A program made the position numbers and the translations under genes. DNA of 7,578 bases from an uncultured Ruminococcus sp. (lineage in GTDB: Bacteria > Bacillota > Clostridia > Oscillospirales > Ruminococcaceae). The stretch covers positions 1 to 7,578 of the forward strand of contig UQXS01000119.1 in assembly GCA_900545125.1 (NCBI GenBank), in the 5' to 3' direction. Every line of letters begins with the position of its first letter. Within the stretch, counting starts at the first letter, position 1. Below the pieces are notes generated by a model. The model was not told the DNA's origin. It saw only the letters and a list, made by a program, of their open reading frames with translations, and did no database searches. Below are positions 1 through 5,490 of the stretch, one piece after another.

Positions 1-155
1 CTCTGACAGTTGTCAACACCAAGGGCTTTGACCTGCCCAAGACAGGCGGCTACGGCAACTGGATGTTCCCGGCTATTGGCCTGAGTCTTGTGGCTGTCGC
101 AGTTGTTGTTATATACTTCGCGTTCAGAGACAAGAAGAAAGAAACAAATAAGTAA
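1..155 (+). CDS. LPXTG-anchored surface protein, C-terminal end (probable pilin subunit), 5' truncated by window
   Basis: The open frame starts at base 3 and ends at the TAA at 153-155, leaving about 50 residues. They form a complete cell-wall sorting signal: LPKTG at 33-47, then a hydrophobic membrane segment (about FPAIGLSLVAVAVVVIYFAF) and a basic tail (RDKKKETNK). In this family a sortase cuts between T and G and joins the protein either to the next pilin subunit or to the wall. Two sortase genes follow directly on the same strand, the usual layout of a Gram-positive pilus operon, so a pilin is the best reading. The body of the protein, including any pilin motif or Cna-B domains, lies outside the window. 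Backbone pilin, ancillary pilin and non-pilus adhesin therefore cannot be told apart. Confidence 0.85.
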   Translation, partial: LTVVNTKGFDLPKTGGYGNWMFPAIGLSLVAVAVVVIYFAFRDKKKETNK

Positions 156-161
156 AGGTCA

Positions 162-194
162 GGGAGGCAGGCTAAGAAACCTGCTTCCCGTTTT
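162..194 (+). terminator. Hairpin with short T run between pilin and first sortase (terminator or attenuator)
   Basis: The arms GGGAGGCAGG (162-171) and CCTGCTTCCC (180-189) pair over 10 bp with one G-T wobble around the 8-base loop CTAAGAAA. They are followed by GTTTT (190-194). It begins seven bases after the pilin stop and ends just before the sortase start at 200. The T run is short, so partial rather than full termination is likely. The left arm also holds the only purine-rich ribosome-binding-like stretch upstream of the sortase, so the hairpin could limit sortase synthesis at transcription, translation or both. Confidence 0.6.
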
Positions 195-199
195 CGCGT

Positions 200-1090
200 A
201 TGAGCAGAAAAGCAAAGATTATATTAGGACTAACAATATTAATTATTGCTCTGCTCGTCTGCCTGTACCCTGTCATAAGTAATTTCACCGCCGTCAAGTA
301 CCAGTCTATAGTTCAGACCAGATATGAGAAGGCTGTCAGCAATATGGATGATACAGAACTGCAAAAGGCAAAGGAGGCGGCTTTGGCGTATAACCGGACG
401 CTGATCCCAGGCGTCGCAGATAACCTCTCATTCTCGGAAGAAGCGCTCAAATCTGCCGCGGAGAACTATGAGAACCTGCTGAACATCCGCGGCGACGGGA
501 TAATGGGGTACGTCGATATCCCGAAGATAGACGTAAACTTGCCCATCTACCACGGCACTGGTGATGACAGCCTGGACAGAGGGGTCGGGCATCTGCTCGG
601 CAGCTCTCTGCCGGTCGGCGGGGAAACTTCACATACGGTGCTAACAGCCCACTCCGGTCTTGCCGGACAGCGGCTGTTTTCAGATTTGGATAAGCTGGAG
701 TGCGGCGATGCGTTCTACGTTCACACGCTTGATGAGACTATGGCGTACATGGTGCTGGAGATAAACACTGTGCTCCCGGAGGATACGTCAAAGCTTGTGA
801 TCCTGCCGGAGCATGATGTGTGTACGCTTGTGACCTGCACTCCATACGGTGTCAACACTCATCGACTCATGGTACGCGGTACGAGGATACGAAACGACCA
901 AGCAGAGTATGTAGAAAATCTCAAGGCTGAGAGGAATGAGCGCGAGGGTGTAACACAGTCCACATGGCAGCAGGAATATTTCAAGGGCATAGGGCTTGGC
1001 ATTATCTGCATAGCCGCCATCGGGATAGTCTATGAGATAAACCGCATACGTCCGAGGCGGAGAAAGCGAGGGCTGCATGAAAAAGGCTAA
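200..1090 (+). CDS. srtC: Class C (pilin-type) sortase
   Basis: This is a membrane transpeptidase that links pilin subunits through their LPXTG-type signals outside the membrane. The 296 residues show an N-terminal membrane segment (about 6-27), a sortase core, and a second membrane segment near 262-280 followed by a very basic tail (RPRRRKR); the two-segment layout is typical of class C. The catalytic residues fit: His151 in LTAHSG, Cys213 in TLVTCTPYG, and Arg222 in THRLMVRG. The stretch GDGIMGYVDIPKI (98-110) is the usual entry to the barrel. The segment where class C enzymes normally carry a DP-aromatic lid reads VADNLSFSEEAL (about 72-83), so the classic lid is not visible. ATG 200 is the first start after an in-frame stop at 173-175, but no ribosome binding site sits at normal spacing. 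The gene overlaps the next by 14 bases, so the two are co-transcribed. Confidence 0.9.
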   Translation: MSRKAKIILGLTILIIALLVCLYPVISNFTAVKYQSIVQTRYEKAVSNMDDTELQKAKEAALAYNRTLIPGVADNLSFSEEALKSAAENYENLLNIRGDGIMGYVDIPKIDVNLPIYHGTGDDSLDRGVGHLLGSSLPVGGETSHTVLTAHSGLAGQRLFSDLDKLECGDAFYVHTLDETMAYMVLEINTVLPEDTSKLVILPEHDVCTLVTCTPYGVNTHRLMVRGTRIRNDQAEYVENLKAERNEREGVTQSTWQQEYFKGIGLGIICIAAIGIVYEINRIRPRRRKRGLHEKG

Positions 1091-1799
1091 GATGATCCTT
1101 CTCGGCCTTATGGCACTCCTCGCCGCAGTTGGACTCTTTGTTACCTTCAAGCCGCTAATGGAGCGTGCTTCCCGGCAGAAGCAGGTGGACGAAGCCAACG
1201 ATAGCTTTATCCAGCAGTTAGAGCAGATGCAATCCGTACAGCAGGATACACCTGAGTCAACACCGTATGCGCAGCTCCGTGATCAGATAGAGCAGTACAA
1301 CACTTGGCTGTACGAGGGTAAGCAAATAGCACTCACAAACGCAGCAGCATACGAGCAACCGGCGTTTATCTTAACGCAGTATGGCTTGCAGGATGAGACA
1401 TTCGGGATAATCTACATTCCAAAGCTTGAAGTAACATTGCCGCTGTACCTCGGTGCGGACGATGAGAACATGGCAAACGGAGCAGCGGTGCTTGGGCAGA
1501 CGAGCGTCCCCATTGGCGGCGTCAATACCAACGCCGTGATTGCCGGTCATCGCGGCTGGAACGGATATCCGTATTTTCTGAACCTTGACGAGCTTCAAAT
1601 AGGCGACCTTGTGTACATAGATAATGTATGGACGTTAATGAAATACGAGGTGGTGGACATACAAATCATCTCACCGGACGATGTTGACGCAATAAAGATA
1701 CAGGAGGGGCGCGACCTTGTGACCCTCCTGACCTGCCATCCGCCGAACACCGGCGGTCGGCAGAGGCTTCTCGTCTTCTGCGAGAGGGTAAGTGAATAG
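1077..1799 (+). CDS. Second sortase, class C-like, without C-terminal membrane segment
   Basis: This 240-residue sortase has an N-terminal signal anchor (about 5-24) after KKAK, then a linker rich in Gln and Glu, then the catalytic core. Visible active-site residues are His158 (IAGHRGWNG), Cys220 (VTLLTCHPP) and most likely Arg230 (GGRQRLLVFCERV). The barrel entry FGIIYIPKLEVTLPLY matches the class C pattern, but the protein ends right after the core with no second membrane helix, unlike its neighbour. The region matching a DPF-type lid reads LTNAAAYEQPAF (about 86-97), so the lid signature is absent here too. The start overlaps the end of the first sortase and has GAGGG at 1068-1072 only four bases upstream, consistent with translational coupling. 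Paired sortases in pilus operons often split the work between polymerisation and a specific subunit or wall anchoring; which does which here cannot be read from sequence. Confidence 0.87.
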   Translation: MKKAKMILLGLMALLAAVGLFVTFKPLMERASRQKQVDEANDSFIQQLEQMQSVQQDTPESTPYAQLRDQIEQYNTWLYEGKQIALTNAAAYEQPAFILTQYGLQDETFGIIYIPKLEVTLPLYLGADDENMANGAAVLGQTSVPIGGVNTNAVIAGHRGWNGYPYFLNLDELQIGDLVYIDNVWTLMKYEVVDIQIISPDDVDAIKIQEGRDLVTLLTCHPPNTGGRQRLLVFCERVSE

Positions 1800-1826
1800 A
1801 CAAAGAGCCGGGTATCCGCCCGGCTC
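1795..1826 (-). terminator. Hairpin after sortases, best read as a minus-strand terminator
   Basis: GAGCCGGG (1805-1812) and CCCGGCTC (1819-1826) form a perfect 8-bp stem with a 6-base loop. On the minus strand the stem is followed by TTTGTCTATT, a usable U tract. On the plus strand it is followed by GAATCAT, which is poor. It starts only six bases after the second sortase stop. It therefore suits transcripts arriving from the minus-strand ATPase gene at 1994-3283 and may also slow or stop the sortase operon transcript. Confidence 0.55.
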
Positions 1827-1846
1827 GAATCATATGGAGGTTTAAT

Positions 1847-1989
1847 ATGACAGTAGATATAGACCTGTGGGTGACGCGACGATCCTCAGAGAGCTGCGGA
1901 ACAACGGGCTGATCACGCAGAGGGAAGCTGAAAAAATCCTTTCCCGCGTTGCCAAACAGACCGGCGCAAGGCTTATTATTTCCGTTTAG
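1847..1989 (+). pseudogene. Small frameshifted ORF, SHOCT-like short protein of integrative elements
   Basis: A strong ribosome binding site (TGGAGG, 1835-1840) sits six bases before ATG 1847. The ATG frame reads MTVDIDLWVT and soon hits a stop. From about 1876 the next frame reads ATILRELRNNGLITQ and on through EKILSRVAKQ to a TAG at 1987-1989. Joined by a one-base shift around 1871-1882 these give a plausible protein of about 48 residues. The pattern of LRELRxxGLIT followed by a helix with conserved charged residues resembles short SHOCT-like proteins. From memory, these often sit just upstream of recombinase genes in clostridial integrative elements. A GTG at 1867 could start the second half alone, but it has no ribosome binding site. 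The stop lies four bases from the end of the convergent ATPase gene. The shift may be a real mutation, a sequencing error, or less likely programmed. Confidence 0.55.
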
Positions 1990-1993
1990 CCAA

Positions 1994-3283
1994 TCACAAA
2001 TCAAGGGATTCTTCATTCAGCAGGAACTCATAAAGACCCAAGTGCAGAATACCGTCATTGTCTGTCCAAGGTTTCATTGAGGTTTTGCTGATAATGATTT
2101 TTTTGAAAAAGTCCTTTGTGTTTTTAAGCGGTCTGAGCTCAGTATCCATTTTGGCAGGGTCGCTGACATTGAGTGCAGATTGAATGTAATACTTCTTAGA
2201 ACCTCTTGCGGCAATGAAATCTATCTCGCACTGCTTCTTTGAGACTTTCCCGTCGGCACGGGCAGATATCTCTATAACCCCCACATCAACGGAGTAATCC
2301 CTGCAAAGAAGTTCATTGTAGATGATGTTCTCCATGATGTGAGTTTCTTCCTGCTGCCTGAAGTTCAGCCTTGCATTGCGCAGCCCGACGTCCGTGCAGT
2401 AATACTTTGAGGGATACTCAAAATACTTCTTGCCTTTTATATCGTAGCGCTTGGCATTGCTGAACAGGAAAGACTCCGTGAGATAGCCAAGATAGTTTGA
2501 TACTGTGGTACCGGAAACAGATATGCCCTTTATGGATTTGAGAGTGTTTGATATCTTGCTTGCATTAGTCAGGGAGCCGATAGATGAGCATAGATCGTCA
2601 GTCAGCTCCTCGAGTACATCCGGAAGCTCAATATCGTAGCGCTCAGAAATGTCCTTAAAATACACCTCGGTGAACAGACTCTGCAGATACGCCATTTTAT
2701 CTGCGTCGGTCCTTTTTGAAAAAACCAGCGGCATTCCGCCATACAAAGCGTACTCCTCGTATGCTTCAGATTTATCACCACCAACAGAATTGTAATATTC
2801 TTTGAAGGAAATCGGATATACACGAACCTCATCGCCTCTGCCGCGAAAAACAGTCAGCACATCTTTTGTAAGCATTTTAGAATTGCTTCCGGTAACATAA
2901 ATATCTACATTCCGCAGACGCATCAATCCGTTGAGCACGTTATAAAGCCGAATCGTTTCGGGGGCTTTAAGTTCATCCTTTGCAATGGCATACTGCACTT
3001 CATCGATAAGGATATAGTACATATCCGGATTGACCAACTTGGAGCGAATATACTTGGAAAGCTCGGCTGGATCACGGTAGTCTACGAAGGTGTCGTCATC
3101 GAGCGCAATCGAGATGATTTGCTCCGGTTTGACACCACTGTCTATCAGATAGTCATAGAACAAGTTGAACAGCAGAAAGCTTTTCCCGCACCGTCTTATT
3201 CCGGTTATGACTTTTACTAACCCGTTTTCTTTTCGATCGATCAGTTTTTGAAGATAATAATCTCTTCTAATGATATTACTCAT
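1994..3283 (-). CDS. AAA-family ATPase with C-terminal DUF4143 domain
   Basis: This is a complete 429-residue member of the AAA_14/DUF4143 family, at the usual size. The N-terminal P-loop domain has Walker A GIRRCGKS (28-35), Walker B YYILIDEVQ (89-97, Asp94-Glu95) and a sensor-like VTGSNSKML (130-138), followed by FRGRGDEVRVYPISF, typical of these proteins. The C-terminal half carries the DUF4143 region, including EIDFIAARGSKKYYIQ, where an E-x-D then I-x-Q pattern recalls a degenerate PD-(D/E)XK fold. The start has GGAG (plus-strand 3290-3293) six bases upstream. The family is widespread, patchily distributed and of unknown role. Links to mobile elements and genome conflict are suspected, but no reaction beyond ATP hydrolysis is established. 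The gene is intact and has its own promoter. It sits between a broken small ORF and recombinase scraps, which suggests it is cargo of, or inserted into, an old element. Confidence 0.9.
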   Translation of the reverse strand: MSNIIRRDYYLQKLIDRKENGLVKVITGIRRCGKSFLLFNLFYDYLIDSGVKPEQIISIALDDDTFVDYRDPAELSKYIRSKLVNPDMYYILIDEVQYAIAKDELKAPETIRLYNVLNGLMRLRNVDIYVTGSNSKMLTKDVLTVFRGRGDEVRVYPISFKEYYNSVGGDKSEAYEEYALYGGMPLVFSKRTDADKMAYLQSLFTEVYFKDISERYDIELPDVLEELTDDLCSSIGSLTNASKISNTLKSIKGISVSGTTVSNYLGYLTESFLFSNAKRYDIKGKKYFEYPSKYYCTDVGLRNARLNFRQQEETHIMENIIYNELLCRDYSVDVGVIEISARADGKVSKKQCEIDFIAARGSKKYYIQSALNVSDPAKMDTELRPLKNTKDFFKKIIISKTSMKPWTDNDGILHLGLYEFLLNEESLDL

Positions 3284-3337
3284 GGCAAACTCCGCTCACT
3301 TAAAACTTAGTGCAAATGTTACCCAACTTTCAAGTCA

Positions 3338-3366
3338 GTTATACCATTCATCGAGAATAAAATCAA
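3338..3366 (-). promoter_or_regulatory. Promoter of the ATPase gene
   Basis: Read on the minus strand, TTGATT (-35, plus positions 3361-3366) and TATAAC (-10, 3338-3343) are separated by exactly 17 bases. Transcription would start near 3331, giving a leader of about 48 bases before the ATG at 3283. The spacing and -10 match are good. No other pair of this quality was seen in the 3284-3540 interval. Confidence 0.65.
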
Positions 3367-3391
3367 GTGGAAATAAGTCCGGGAAAAACAT

Positions 3392-3496
3392 CTTGCTTAT
3401 TAACTTGCGTACTTTCTTGCGTATCAGGCAGCAGATGGGAGTTAGTGCAGACGGAGGGAACTTGCTTATTATCTTGCACATTTTCTTGATATTTCA
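3392..3496. repeat. Two clusters of 12-bp CTTGC direct repeats
   Basis: CTTG(C) recurs every 12 bases at 3392, 3404 and 3416, and again at 3461, 3473 and 3485. The first units are nearly identical in the two clusters (CTTGCTTATTA), and the third units are the most divergent. The clusters lie 69 bp apart, a multiple of three but not of twelve. The array starts 25 bases upstream of the ATPase -35 element. On the minus strand the same repeat would encode a glutamine every fourth residue (QENVQDNKQ and QESTQVNKQ). It could therefore be either a regulatory or iteron-like array or the remains of a repeat-coding segment. Confidence 0.6.
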
Positions 3497-3537
3497 GTAG
3501 CTTTGTGAAAGGTGTTGTGGTATTGTGTGTTGCTGCA

Positions 3538-3628
3538 GAGGGAGGTGAACCGGCGCATGGCACAGGAAAACACCGCAAGAGTCATAACGATAGCGGCGAC
3601 AGAACAGCCGCAGGATATACGGTTGTAA
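3538..3628 (+). pseudogene. Start-of-gene scrap with strong ribosome binding site, possibly the 5' end of a recombinase gene
   Basis: GAGGGAGGTGA (3538-3548) sits eight bases before ATG 3557, among the best translation starts in the window. The frame that follows is only 23 residues (MAQENTARVITIAATEQ, then PQDIRL) and stops with TAA at 3626-3628. The length and the polar, Ala/Thr-rich composition recall the leader that precedes the catalytic domain in serine recombinases of integrative elements. The 3' relic of such a gene lies downstream at 4961-5379. The stop overlaps the ATG of the next fragment in another frame, so a deletion or insertion junction near 3610-3630 is likely. A true short peptide or leader cannot be excluded. 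Confidence 0.35.
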
Positions 3629-4320
3629 TGGATGTAGATACATTGCAATTCTTCCGGGGATATTACCATTCTTGCCTATATATGCTTATTAGTAAGCACA
3701 TTATGGACTATATGCAGCTAATGACCAGCCGGATATTTGAATATGAAGAGCTTTGTAAGATACTTACTTGGGATGTTGATGACTCTATAAAGCTTGGCCT
3801 TCTCGAATTTACAGCTGCGCCAGTGTCTATTACAGGCAAAAACCTTTCACCGATTGTACGCGCATATATCCTTAGAAACAATCTTGATCAAAGTGATCTG
3901 GAAAACCTATATCGGTCTTATGTTGATGAGCCGCAGCCTATAAAGGAAATTATATTTAATAATGCTGTGGACAATATTACTCGAATAACTTCTGCGCCAC
4001 AATCAGTATCCGCTGAACTACTGTACGACATCATCGTGTCGGACGCAATTGCCAATCCGTATAAAGTCGATTTAATTATCGCAGATATTTCTTGTGCAGA
4101 TCGAACCGAGATATCCAAATATTTATTCGCGCTCCATCTGGATGAGTTCGTAAAAATATTCGATTCCCGTAGTAGACCAAAGTTTGAAAACACCAGCGAC
4201 AATGTGGCCATACTCAATGCATTCAAGGCGCGCGGCTGGATATATGATTATATTCTTGATGAAGCGGGATATTTCAAAATCCGTAGACATGCCCCCAGAC
4301 TCGTAAGCAAAACAAATTGA
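3628..4320 (+). pseudogene. C-terminal fragment resembling YobI-type P-loop NTPase
   Basis: The frame stays open from ATG 3628 to TGA 4320 and gives 230 residues with no P-loop, Walker B or membrane segment. The helical pattern with NLDQSDLENLY and the closing stretch RSRPKFENTSDN, then AILNAFKARGWI and YFKIRRH, resembles the extreme C-terminus of the large (over 1000 residues) YobI-like NTPases, which carry their ATPase domain at the N-terminus. Only the tail is present, so this is most likely a truncated remnant rather than a working protein. The frame extends upstream to ATG 3505, but that part reads through the different, better-supported start at 3557, so I do not accept it as coding. 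There is no ribosome binding site at good spacing before 3628, though overlap with the preceding TAA could allow coupled translation. The family call is from memory of conserved residues, and confidence is moderate. Confidence 0.5.
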
Positions 4321-4358
4321 ATCTACATATGAAAATGAGATGAAGCCCTGACATAAGC

Positions 4359-4434
4359 TGCGCACTGTGAGCGCAACTAAGCTAGCAACGCGCAGCGGTC
4401 AATATGACCGCTGCCTTATCAAAACGCTAGCAAC
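4359..4434. repeat. Hairpins and 9-bp direct repeats in the gene-free spacer 4321-4473
   Basis: TGCGC (4359-4363) pairs with GCGCA (4371-4375). Further on, GCAGCGGTC (4392-4400) pairs perfectly with GACCGCTGC (4406-4414) around AATAT. The second hairpin lies between two exact copies of GCTAGCAAC (4381-4389 and 4426-4434). It is followed by CTTATC rather than a U run, so it is a weak terminator candidate. The flanking direct repeats could instead mark a small insertion or a recombination site. No coding frame is convincing in 4321-4473. Confidence 0.45.
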
Positions 4435-4473
4435 ATCACGCTCCATATGGCGCCTTAAAGGCGAGGCCTCTGA

Positions 4474-4989
4474 GTATTATTGCTGCAGCGAGAAAAACAT
4501 GGAATACGCGCGCGTATCGAGCTGTATCTGACAAGTGCATCCGCGTGCCGTGCAGAGAACATTACTGAAGAACTGTATATCGGCATCTTCCAATGGCGCT
4601 GTTGGCACGGCATCGATGAATGCCTGAGAACCAAAATGCGGGAGGTAAAAAAATGATCATTCATACTTGCGCTCGGTAACAGAGCACATCCATAGTACGA
4701 AGTTGCAAGCATTCCACTCCCTATTTCGGAAGAGGAATACCTGCGCATAATGGGGAGGCTTGAAGCTTTTGGAGATAGAGAGGTATCCTTAAAATTTATC
4801 CTGTGAAGAGTTCGAGTGGCTAAAAGCATAAGGTCGTCCGAGATTCAAACAGGTCGGTCGGAAGTACCGTATAAACTGAGCGATAAGCGCCCTGCAATAC
4901 AGGCTGAGGCAGATGTGCGCTGTATTGTCAACGCGCTGATTCACAATCCGAGTTTAATAGAAAGGCAAAAACGCGCTGGAAGCACCTAA
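4474..4989 (+). pseudogene. Degraded coding relics of unrecognised small genes
   Basis: One reading frame carries three protein-like stretches separated by stops at 4654-4656, 4693-4695 and 4804-4806. The first (4474-4656) includes RARIELYLTSASACRAEN and ITEELYIGIFQWRCWHGIDE. The second (4696-4806) includes IPLPISEEEYLRIMGRLEAF and GDREVSLKFIL. The third (4807-4989) includes KLSDKRPAIQAEADVRC and IVNALIHNPSLIER. Each looks like real protein in composition and helical pattern, but none begins with an ATG and I recognise no family. They sit between the NTPase fragment and the recombinase tail, where small accessory genes or the middle of a long broken gene would be expected. They could be parts of one protein damaged by point mutations or several short genes. 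No function is proposed. Confidence 0.4.
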
Positions 4990-5379
4990 GACTTTAGAGT
5001 TGCAACAGGAGTTTGATGATTTGCTTCTGGTACAGCCAATGGATGAGGCCGGAGCAAAGCAACCCATATTTCGGATAGCAGTTGCGAAGTACTCCGCGAT
5101 AGATAATAGCGAGTATGAGACTATGTGACTGCAAAGGAGTATATCCAAGTGCGAACCGGGGGGACTGCGCTGAAAGTCTAGCGTGATGAGATACAACGGA
5201 TGTTAACCGAAAGCGGTAAAGCCGCGGCTCATACAGATTAATGTCGAAGGGAAGCAGAAGCAACACCTACGGCGATAACTGAATGGGCTAAGACGCTGAT
5301 CTGTTAGGTGGTCGAGAGTGTGACGGTAGAGACAAGTAGTGAAATCACGGGAATCTTGAAGGACAGCGCCTTAATTTAA
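4961..5379 (+). pseudogene. 3' relic of a large serine recombinase
   Basis: The relic starts in one frame (4961-5128) with KNALEAPKTLELQQEF, then QPMDEAGAKQPIF and IAVAKYSAIDNSEYETM. It shifts near 5117-5128 to the next frame, which runs to 5379 through three in-frame stops (5179, 5239, 5305). The last part reads ITEWAKTLIC-stop-VVESV followed by TVETSSEITGILKDS. It lines up with the C-terminal tail of large serine recombinases, whose usual pattern is ITEWDE..IRQLVE.V.V followed by a strand and KDG. The codons TGT TAG at 5302-5307 are what CGT CAG (Arg-Gln) would become after two C-to-T changes, restoring IRQVVE. The catalytic N-terminal domain is absent here; a possible start is at 3557. The earlier half of this relic is less certainly the same gene. 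Confidence 0.5.
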
Positions 5380-5429
5380 CAATCGATGTTATAAAATTCG
5401 ATTGATTTTTTTCATACCCCTGATATAAT
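5380..5429 (+). promoter_or_regulatory. Strong extended -10 promoter of the AlbA_2 gene
   Basis: TTGATT (5402-5407) and TATAAT (5424-5429) are 16 bases apart. A TG at 5421-5422 gives an extended -10 (TGATATAAT). Transcription should start near 5436. CAATCGA (5380-5386) and TCGATTG (5398-5404) form a 7-bp inverted repeat with an 11-base spacer that overlaps the -35, a possible further protein site. Confidence 0.75.
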
Positions 5430-5465
5430 AGGGGTATGTTAAAGGGTAATGTTATCAGGGGTATG
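5413..5465. promoter_or_regulatory. Operator: three CATACCCC/GGGGTATG half-sites around the promoter
   Basis: CATACCCC (5413-5420) and GGGGTATG (5431-5438) form a perfect inverted repeat whose 10-base spacer contains the -10 hexamer, so a bound dimer would block RNA polymerase. A third half-site at 5454-5465 (ATCAGGGGTATG) is an exact 12-base inverted copy of 5413-5424. It lies in the leader, 26 bases before the start codon. No repressor gene is visible next to it. The AlbA_2 protein itself has a possible DNA-binding domain and could be autoregulatory. Confidence 0.65.
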
Positions 5466-5490
5466 TCTTGCACAGGTTAGGAGGTTTTAT

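Noticed and set aside
88..282. 64-residue plus-strand frame across the pilin end and sortase start
   Set aside because: It overlaps the sorting signal, the hairpin and the sortase start in another frame, and its product has no protein-like pattern.
788..1198. 136-residue minus-strand frame under the sortase genes
   Set aside because: It lies antisense to two well-supported sortases including the catalytic region, and has no ribosome binding site or recognisable domain.
1666..2016. 116-residue minus-strand frame between the ATPase and the sortases
   Set aside because: It overlaps the end of the ATPase, the small element ORF and the second sortase, and its low-complexity Arg/Ser content looks like a shadow.
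3392..3496. CRISPR array
   Set aside because: The repeat unit is 12 bp with no spacers and the copies are tandem, so it does not fit CRISPR structure.
3363..3578. 71-residue minus-strand frame with glutamine every fourth residue over the 12-bp repeats
   Set aside because: The periodicity comes from the DNA repeat. The rest of the frame lacks protein character and no ribosome binding site was seen, so it is reported as a repeat rather than a gene.
3505..3627. Upstream extension of the YobI-like fragment to ATG 3505
   Set aside because: This part overlaps a strong ribosome binding site and a different start at 3557, and its residues do not resemble the family, so it is read-through upstream of a junction.
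4455..5266. Three minus-strand frames (4455-4829, 4954-5196, 4994-5266)
   Set aside because: They are antisense to plus-strand relics whose residues look like real protein; the minus products do not.
5449..5490. Earlier start for the AlbA_2 protein at ATG 5449
   Set aside because: It falls within the operator-containing leader and has no ribosome binding site, whereas ATG 5491 has TAGGAGG at ideal spacing.
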